64,000 nucleotides of DNA from Pseudidiomarina sp. CB1 (lineage in GTDB: Bacteria; Pseudomonadota; Gammaproteobacteria; Enterobacterales; Alteromonadaceae), in assembly GCF_024752025.1 (NCBI RefSeq), contig NZ_JANTPU010000001.1:496001-560000 (forward strand), given 5' to 3'. The position numbers and the translations under genes were made by a program. The notes under the pieces are model-generated. The model was not told the origin of the DNA. It saw nothing but the letters and a program-made list of their open reading frames with translations, and did no database searches. Numbering within the stretch: the stretch's first letter is position 1; each line of letters starts with the position of its first letter. Positions 58,635 to 64,000 of this stretch are shown piece by piece.

Positions 58635-58917
58635 TGAATTCGACATTTACGCTTATTTAGTCAGTCATAGTGACATGGCTTTTTTTGAAGATGATGCCGA
58701 CGAAGCCGTCGATCAAATGAACGAGATGTTGCATTATATTCACGCTTATAGTGAAGAAAGTGATACCCTCGATAGTTTAGAAGAAGTAGTACGCCGCACC
58801 TTGTTTGATTGGATTGAGAACCCCGATCTTTTGGGACTCGACAGTGATGAAATGCAAGCGTACATAATGGAGCAATTAGCTGACGTACGTCAGCAGGAAA
58901 GCGATGATGATGAGTGA
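58627..58917 (+). CDS. Small acidic hypothetical protein between msrC and proQ
   Basis: 96 aa; the ATG at 58627 overlaps msrC by 8 nt. Strongly acidic, helical, no signal or membrane segment ([24 protein letters not shown], closing [12 protein letters not shown]). Not recognised. Its end overlaps the start of proQ, so it is translationally locked into the operon. The ORF is clean and its overlaps argue for a real gene. Confidence 0.7.
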   Translation: MYSEFDIYAYLVSHSDMAFFEDDADEAVDQMNEMLHYIHAYSEESDTLDSLEEVVRRTLFDWIENPDLLGLDSDEMQAYIMEQLADVRQQESDDDE

Positions 58918-59554
58918 AGTAAAGAAGTTAACGAATAATAAAGAAGTTTTAGCTTACCTAGCGGCAAAATTTCCCGCCTGTTTCTCACTCGACGGCGACG
59001 CCAAGCCGCTTAAGATTGGTATTTTCGAGGAGCTCGCGCAACGTTTAGAAGATGACGAAAGTGTCAGCAAAACGCGTTTACGTACGGCGTTGCGTCATTA
59101 CACCAATTCATGGCGTTATTTGCGTGCGATGAAGGCGGGCGGTCAACGTGTAGACTTAGACGGTAACGAAGTTGGTGCGGTTGAAGAAGAGCACCAAAGC
59201 CACGCCGCCGAGGCACTTGCAGAATCTCAAGCTGCAGCCGCAGAACGTAAGAAAAAAGCGCAAGCCGAACAACGCGCCGCAGCACCGAAACGCGACAAGA
59301 CGTCGAAGCCAAAGTTAACCTCTAAACCAAAAAACGCTCCCAAACGTAAACCCAAACAGGCACCACAACCAAAATTACAGGCAGCGCAAGGTGACGATCT
59401 AAAAGTTGGGCAAAAGGTTCAAGTGAAGGCCGGTAAGCAGCCTGTTGCAGGTGAAATCATTGAACGCGATCGGAATGATGTAGTGGTGCAACTTCACAAT
59501 GGTTTAACGGTCAAAGTTGCAACAGACGCCATCTTTGTCGCAAAGCAGGAGTAG
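58907..59554 (+). CDS. proQ: RNA chaperone ProQ
   Basis: About 215 aa RNA-binding protein (FinO/ProQ domain). The N-terminal domain (about 8-115) matches E. coli Pro[64 protein letters not shown] Lys/Ala/Pro-rich linker follows and a C-terminal Tudor-like domain ([28 protein letters not shown]). Three adjacent ATGs (58904, 58907, 58910) follow AGGAAAG; the second or third has the best spacing. Downstream prc is as in E. coli. Confidence 0.96.
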   Translation: MMSEVKKLTNNKEVLAYLAAKFPACFSLDGDAKPLKIGIFEELAQRLEDDESVSKTRLRTALRHYTNSWRYLRAMKAGGQRVDLDGNEVGAVEEEHQSHAAEALAESQAAAAERKKKAQAEQRAAAPKRDKTSKPKLTSKPKNAPKRKPKQAPQPKLQAAQGDDLKVGQKVQVKAGKQPVAGEIIERDRNDVVVQLHNGLTVKVATDAIFVAKQE

Positions 59555-59558
59555 TCCT

Positions 59559-61622
59559 ATGGCTCAATTAGCGCTCAAGAAATTAGCTCTTTCGGTAACC
59601 CTTAGCTTAGGTTTAGCTGGTGCCGCTGTTGCAGTTCCACCTGCACACGATGTCGATGAACTGCCAGAACTTAAGCAAGAAGAACAACACAGTGTCGTCA
59701 GTCAACGCGTAACCACCTATTTTACGCGCTACCATTTCAAAAATATGGAACTCGACAACGAACTGTCTGAGCGCATTCTTGACCGCTACTTGGAAATGCT
59801 CGACTACAATAAGATGATTTTTCTGCGTGAGGATATTGAGCAAGCGGCCGAATATAAGCACTTGTTCGACGACATGATTCACGCCGGTAAACTGAGCCCA
59901 GCCTACGCGCTATTCGATAAGGCGCTCAAACGCAATTATGAACGTTATGAGTATGCCCTGAGCCTGCTTGATCCGGAAAAACCTTTTGATTTTAGCGTAG
60001 CCGGCGATCGTTACCACTATGATCGCGAAGACGCTGAGTGGGTTGCGTCAAAAGACGAGCTTAATGAGTTATGGCGGCAACGAGTAAAGTATGACGCTCT
60101 TAATTTAACCATGACGGGCAAAGAATGGCCTGATGTCGTAGACACGCTTGAAAAGCGCTACAACAACGCCTTAAAACGCTTAACGCAAACCAATAGTGAA
60201 GATGTTTTTCAAACTGTGATGAATGCATTTGCACGTAGTGTTGAAGCGCATACTAGCTATTTATCACCGGCAAATTCTGAGCGTTTCGAACAGAATATGA
60301 ATCTCTCACTCGAGGGCATTGGCGCTGTTCTGCAATCCGATTACGATTATACCGTTATCAGAAGCTTAGTCCCTGGTGGACCAGCCGATAAAAATGGCAA
60401 TATCGCTCCTGACGACCGTGTTGTTGGCGTCGCTCAAGGTGCTGATGAGGATGCCGAATTTACCGATATTATCGGTTGGCGTCTTGACGAAGTCGTCGAG
60501 CTCATCAAGGGCCCTAAAGGTTCAACGGTACAGTTGCAGGTTTTAAAGGCCGATCAATCAGCGAGCTCGACCCCAAAAGTGGTCAAGATCGTGCGTGACG
60601 AAGTTAAACTCGAAGATCGCGCAGCTAAAGTCGAAATCAAAACAATGGAGGAGGGTCCTTATAAAGGGCGCTCGCTCGGCGTTATTACCGTACCAAGCTT
60701 CTATCACAATGTGAGTGAAGACGTTAAACAACTCATTGCCGAGTCCGAAGAGGCCGGTGCTGAGGGTATCATTATGGACTTACGCACCAACGGTGGTGGT
60801 AGTCTCCAAGAAGCGATTCGTTTGACGGGATTATTTATTGATTCTGGTCCAGTTGTGCAAGTCGCTGATGGTAGTGGTCGTCGTGAAGTCAATGGCGATC
60901 GTGATGACACAACCTATTACAATGGTCCGTTGGTAGTGATGATCGATCGTTACAGCGCCTCGGCGTCAGAGATTTTCGCGGCAGCAATGCAAGATTACGA
61001 GCGTGCGTTGATTGTTGGTGAAAACACCTATGGTAAAGGAACCGTGCAACAGCACCGAGGGTTACAGCGACGCTTTGACTTCTTCGATGAACCATTAGGA
61101 AGCGTGCAGTACACCATCGCCAAATTCTACCGCATTAACGGCGGCAGTACGCAGCTTAAAGGCGTGGCCCCAGACATCACTTTCCCGACCGTGACAGATG
61201 TTGACGAGTTCGGTGAGAGTAGTCTTGAAAACGCCCTCCCGTGGGACAAACTCGAGACTGCGGACTATCAGGCGGTAAACTTGCTCGCTGAAGAGAAACT
61301 GCAGGAGCTACGTCAACTGAGCCAGCAGAATATTGCTGCTAATCCAGAGTTTAATTACGTCATGGAAGATGCAGCTGAATACCGGCGTGAGAAAGAGAAG
61401 ACCTGGGTCAGCTTAGTTTTGGCAGAGCGCGAAGCTGAGCAAGAGGCCGATGAAGAAAAGCGCCTCGCACGAATGAATGAGCGTCTTCAACGCGCTGGCT
61501 TCGAACCGGTTGAAAAACTTGAAGATGTACCTGAGGCCTATGAACAGCCAGACCCGTACTTAAATGAAACTTTGGTACTAAGTTTCGAACTCATTGATAC
61601 GATGAAGATAGCCATGCAATAA
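59559..61622 (+). CDS. prc: Tail-specific (C-terminal processing) periplasmic protease Prc
   Basis: 687 aa. The ATG at 59559 follows GGAG by 8 nt and starts a signal peptide (LALSVTLSLGLAGAAVA). A long N-terminal helical region, a PDZ domain (about 225-325: GAVLQSDYDYTVIRSLVPGGPAD), then the S41 core: GIIMDLRTNGGGSLQEAI, Ser nucleophile in DRYSASASEIF and Lys in ENTYGKGTVQ. It trims periplasmic proteins such as peptidoglycan hydrolases. Follows proQ directly; ends in a strong terminator. Confidence 0.97.
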   Translation: MAQLALKKLALSVTLSLGLAGAAVAVPPAHDVDELPELKQEEQHSVVSQRVTTYFTRYHFKNMELDNELSERILDRYLEMLDYNKMIFLREDIEQAAEYKHLFDDMIHAGKLSPAYALFDKALKRNYERYEYALSLLDPEKPFDFSVAGDRYHYDREDAEWVASKDELNELWRQRVKYDALNLTMTGKEWPDVVDTLEKRYNNALKRLTQTNSEDVFQTVMNAFARSVEAHTSYLSPANSERFEQNMNLSLEGIGAVLQSDYDYTVIRSLVPGGPADKNGNIAPDDRVVGVAQGADEDAEFTDIIGWRLDEVVELIKGPKGSTVQLQVLKADQSASSTPKVVKIVRDEVKLEDRAAKVEIKTMEEGPYKGRSLGVITVPSFYHNVSEDVKQLIAESEEAGAEGIIMDLRTNGGGSLQEAIRLTGLFIDSGPVVQVADGSGRREVNGDRDDTTYYNGPLVVMIDRYSASASEIFAAAMQDYERALIVGENTYGKGTVQQHRGLQRRFDFFDEPLGSVQYTIAKFYRINGGSTQLKGVAPDITFPTVTDVDEFGESSLENALPWDKLETADYQAVNLLAEEKLQELRQLSQQNIAANPEFNYVMEDAAEYRREKEKTWVSLVLAEREAEQEADEEKRLARMNERLQRAGFEPVEKLEDVPEAYEQPDPYLNETLVLSFELIDTMKIAMQ

Positions 61623-61640
61623 AATGCATTGCTTAGCCCA

Positions 61641-61666
61641 AAAAGCCGCCCGAGGCGGCTTTTTTG
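61641..61666 (+). terminator. Intrinsic terminator after prc
   Basis: AGCCGCC (61644-61650), loop CGA, GGCGGCT (61654-61660), then five T; preceded by an A-run, so possibly bidirectional. Confidence 0.93.
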
Positions 61667-61730
61667 TGGCATCCTATAAAGAAGTAAAAGCCCAAGCAAT
61701 AATAATAATAACACTACGGAACACTTGGTT

Positions 61731-63107
61731 ATGACAGTTCAAAAAGCAATTGCCAGCCGTTGGTCAAGCCGGATGGCCTTCATTCTTGCCTCCACAGCTG
61801 CCGCAGTCGGTCTCGGAAATATTTGGAAATTCCCTTATATAACCGGCGAAAACGGTGGCGGAGCCTTCGTTTTAGTTTACCTACTGTGCATTGCCGCAAT
61901 TGGCATTCCAATCATGATGGCTGAGATTATCATCGGCCGCCGTGGCAGACACAGTCCGGGGATTGCCGCACGAAAAGTTGCACTTGAATCTGGCCGTAGC
62001 TCGACTTGGCAGCTGACCGGTTGGGTCGGCATGGCGACCGGCTTTTTAGTCTTGAGCTTTTATGCAGTTATCGCAGGGTGGGCTGCAGCCTATGTTTACG
62101 AGGCCGCAAGTGGGCATTTCGTTGGGCAAGACGTTGCCACTATCAAGTCCATGTTTGGCTCGTTAGTAAGTTCACCTGCAAGACTAACGTTTTGGCACGC
62201 TGTGATTTTGATCGGAGTAACCTTAGTCGTCGGTAAGGGCTTAAAGGATGGGCTCGAACGCACGGTTCGTTGGATGTTACCCATTATGGTCGCGTTATTG
62301 GTCGCTATCGCAATTTATGCGGCAATGATCGGAGATTTTGGTGCTGCGCTCAGTTTTATGTTCGCCCCAAACTTTGCTGACCTCACTCTCAATGGCGTGT
62401 TACTCGCATTGGGACACGCCTTTTTCTCTTTAGGCTTAGCCTCGGGTGTTGTCATTATGTACGGTGCTTATTTACCGCGTGAAACATCTGTCGTGCAAAC
62501 GACGCTATGGGTTGCCATGGCGGATACAGTGGTCGCACTATTAGCTGGTTTCGCAATATTTCCAATTGTATTTGGCAGCCAACTGACACCCGAAGCAGGT
62601 CCAGGACTCATTTTCCAAACACTTCCAATTGCCTTTAGCGGTATGCCGGGCGGTGTTTTTGTAGGTACCTTGTTCTTCGTTATGCTCGTCATAGCTGCGT
62701 TTACTTCCGCAATCGCGATGATCGAATCTGCCGTGGCATTTTTACAAGAAAAGTTCGATTGGGGCAGGTGGCGTGCTACCATCACCGCCGTCTTGACCCT
62801 TTGGTTACTGGGGCAACTCACGATTTACTCTTTTGCTGGAGCCGCGTGGACCCAACTCGATTGGAGAGTCCCCGGCAAAACCTTAGCTAGCTGGTTTGAT
62901 GTGATTGATTATGCAACAGGTTCGATACTGTTGCCGTTGGGCGGATTATTGCTCGCGATTTTTAGTGGCTGGGTCATGACGCGGTCAGCCAGCCAAGATG
63001 AGCTCGACACACATCCGATGATCTTTCGCCTATGGCTTTGGATGGTGCGTTGGTTCGCGCCGGTTGTTATCGTGATCATCTTCTTACAGCTCATCGGTGT
63101 ATTTTAA
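61731..63107 (+). CDS. Sodium-dependent transporter, NSS (SLC6-like) family
   Basis: 458 aa, about eleven to twelve membrane segments. The opening RMAFILASTAAAVGLGNIWKFPYITGENGGGAFVLVYLLCIA is the NSS sodium/substrate site. Later segments include FFSLGLASGVVIMYGAY and FFVMLVIAAFTSAIAMIE. It imports an amino acid or related solute with Na+. ATG 61731 is preferred; a TTG 6 nt upstream is possible. A short ATA repeat (near 61700) lies before it. The following nhaC is 47 nt downstream, so co-transcription is possible. Confidence 0.92.
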   Translation: MTVQKAIASRWSSRMAFILASTAAAVGLGNIWKFPYITGENGGGAFVLVYLLCIAAIGIPIMMAEIIIGRRGRHSPGIAARKVALESGRSSTWQLTGWVGMATGFLVLSFYAVIAGWAAAYVYEAASGHFVGQDVATIKSMFGSLVSSPARLTFWHAVILIGVTLVVGKGLKDGLERTVRWMLPIMVALLVAIAIYAAMIGDFGAALSFMFAPNFADLTLNGVLLALGHAFFSLGLASGVVIMYGAYLPRETSVVQTTLWVAMADTVVALLAGFAIFPIVFGSQLTPEAGPGLIFQTLPIAFSGMPGGVFVGTLFFVMLVIAAFTSAIAMIESAVAFLQEKFDWGRWRATITAVLTLWLLGQLTIYSFAGAAWTQLDWRVPGKTLASWFDVIDYATGSILLPLGGLLLAIFSGWVMTRSASQDELDTHPMIFRLWLWMVRWFAPVVIVIIFLQLIGVF

Positions 63108-63154
63108 GCCACGCGACGACTGATTTTCTGCTGAACTAATTTGAGAAACTAATT

Positions 63155-64000
63155 ATGCGAAACCAATCTTATTCAGCCTTTAAAGAGCCAAGTCTTCTTC
63201 AGGCTGCGTTGCCCTTAGTAGTGCTTATTATTGCACTCGCCAGTTCTGTCTATTTATTTGGCGAAGACTCGTCTTACGGACCGAATCAAATAGCATTATG
63301 GGTCGCTGGTGGCGTTGCCGTTATTATCGGCTTTGTTAATAACTACCGCTGGGAAGACCTCGAAGAGGGCATAAAAGAGGGTATTTCGGTAGCCCTAGGT
63401 GCTTTGCTGATCATTTTAGCAGTAGGCTCATTAATCGGTACGTGGCTACTCTCAGGTACCGTACCTACGATGATTTACTATGGCTTAGAGTTACTTAATC
63501 CGAGTTGGTTTTACGCTGCTAGTGCTTTGATCTGTGGCATTATCGCCTTGGCGATTGGCAGTTCATGGACCACCGCAGCGACCATTGGTGTCGCCTTAAT
63601 GGGCGTCGCTGCTGGTATGGGTTTGTCACCCGCCATTACCGCTGGTGCAGTGGTGTCCGGTGCTTACTTTGGTGACAAAATGTCACCGCTTTCAGATACC
63701 ACTAACTTAGCACCCGCAGTCGCAGGAACTGAGCTCTTCGCGCATATTCGCTATATGTTCTACACTGCAGGACCTGCCTACCTTATCGCACTCGTGCTAT
63801 TCGCTATTCTTGGTTTGAATACAGATATCAATGCCAGTGTCGTGCAATTAGAGCGGATGCAACTTGAGATCTCCAACGCCTATAACATTGGCTGGGAAAT
63901 GTTAGTTCCTCTCGTGGTCTTACTCGCTCTAGCAGCGACGCGTAAACCAGCGTTGCCAACGGTATTCTTTGGTGCTTTGCTTGGCGGTCTGTGGGCCGTT
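63155..64000 (+). CDS. nhaC: Na+/H+ antiporter NhaC family (3' end cut by window edge)
   Basis: The window holds 282 N-terminal residues in one open frame from ATG 63155 to the edge; the family is usually about 450-500 aa. It is polytopic and matches NhaC: ALWVAGGVAVIIGFVNNYRWEDLEEGIKEGI, IGTWLLSGTVPTMIYYGLELLNP, SWTTAATIGVALMGVAAGMG and GAYFGDKMSPLSDTTNLAPAVAGTELFAHIRYM. It expels Na+ in exchange for protons, complementing the sodium symporters of this window. Confidence 0.93.
   Translation, partial: MRNQSYSAFKEPSLLQAALPLVVLIIALASSVYLFGEDSSYGPNQIALWVAGGVAVIIGFVNNYRWEDLEEGIKEGISVALGALLIILAVGSLIGTWLLSGTVPTMIYYGLELLNPSWFYAASALICGIIALAIGSSWTTAATIGVALMGVAAGMGLSPAITAGAVVSGAYFGDKMSPLSDTTNLAPAVAGTELFAHIRYMFYTAGPAYLIALVLFAILGLNTDINASVVQLERMQLEISNAYNIGWEMLVPLVVLLALAATRKPALPTVFFGALLGGLWAV

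Noticed and set aside
61699-61711. Short ATA microsatellite before the NSS gene as a phase-variation tract
   Set aside because: Only about four repeat units and outside any coding frame; length is ordinary for an AT-rich promoter.

Overview
The window is a 64 kb chromosomal segment of a gammaproteobacterium, most likely a marine Alteromonadales member of the Idiomarina/Pseudidiomarina type. This rests on gene order and protein resemblance read by eye; no search was run. Enterobacterial-type housekeeping blocks are retained: yejK // yejL-yejM-tRNA-Pro; cspD // clpS-clpA; infA-aat-trxB; lrp-ftsK-lolA-rarA-crcB-serS; tusDCBE; uvrY-uvrC-pgsA followed by tRNA-Gly-Cys-Leu; msrC-proQ-prc. Between them sit genes for a protein- and amino-acid-based, sodium-coupled lifestyle: M28, M61, M14 and M23 peptidases, an exported amidohydrolase, CstA, AGCS and NSS symporters, LysE and NhaC.

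Layout. 1-3.1 kb: an AcrAB/MexAB-type RND pump (permease cut by the left edge) behind a promoter carrying an AcrR-like operator. 3.2-5.6 kb: a periplasmic protein, an M28 peptidase and a YqaA-type membrane protein. 5.6-8.6 kb (minus): an overlapping operon of cstA, a small protein ending in Cys-Cys, and an ArsA/Get3-type ATPase. 8.7-15 kb: an ABC exporter, an ECF sigma/anti-sigma/YbjQ operon, a DUF2868/DUF3482 GTPase pair, and tRNA-Pro overlapping the end of the GTPase gene. 15-18 kb: yejM, yejL, yejK. 18-34 kb: proteolysis, translation, redox, alanine metabolism, chromosome segregation, fluoride export and tRNA thiolation genes, then yccA and tRNA-Ser. 34-39 kb: a thioesterase, uvrY, uvrC, pgsA, three tRNAs and a papain-fold protein. 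39-48 kb: amidohydrolase, CBS protein, glutamate-synthase-like flavoprotein, a LysR/LysE pair, a two-module pterin-synthase-like protein overlapping an M23 peptidase, and an M61 peptidase. 48-52 kb: a LytS/LytTR two-component pair and a lipoprotein. 51-57.5 kb: pyk // gap, an M14 carboxypeptidase and an AGCS symporter. 57.5-61.7 kb: a tightly overlapped operon through proQ and prc. 61.7-64 kb: an NSS transporter and nhaC (cut by the right edge).

Coding density is high and no gap between annotated genes exceeds 300 bases. I see no transposase, integrase, phage gene, CRISPR array or replication origin, and no broken gene. The most interesting observations are: (1) the CstA / Cys-Cys small protein / ArsA operon, whose small protein may be a counterpart of YbdD; (2) a UvrY orthologue that has lost every phosphorylation-site residue of its receiver, with a CsrA-like hairpin in its leader; (3) a tandem PTPS-fold protein whose catalytic residues appear divided between two modules; (4) a very divergent TusB.
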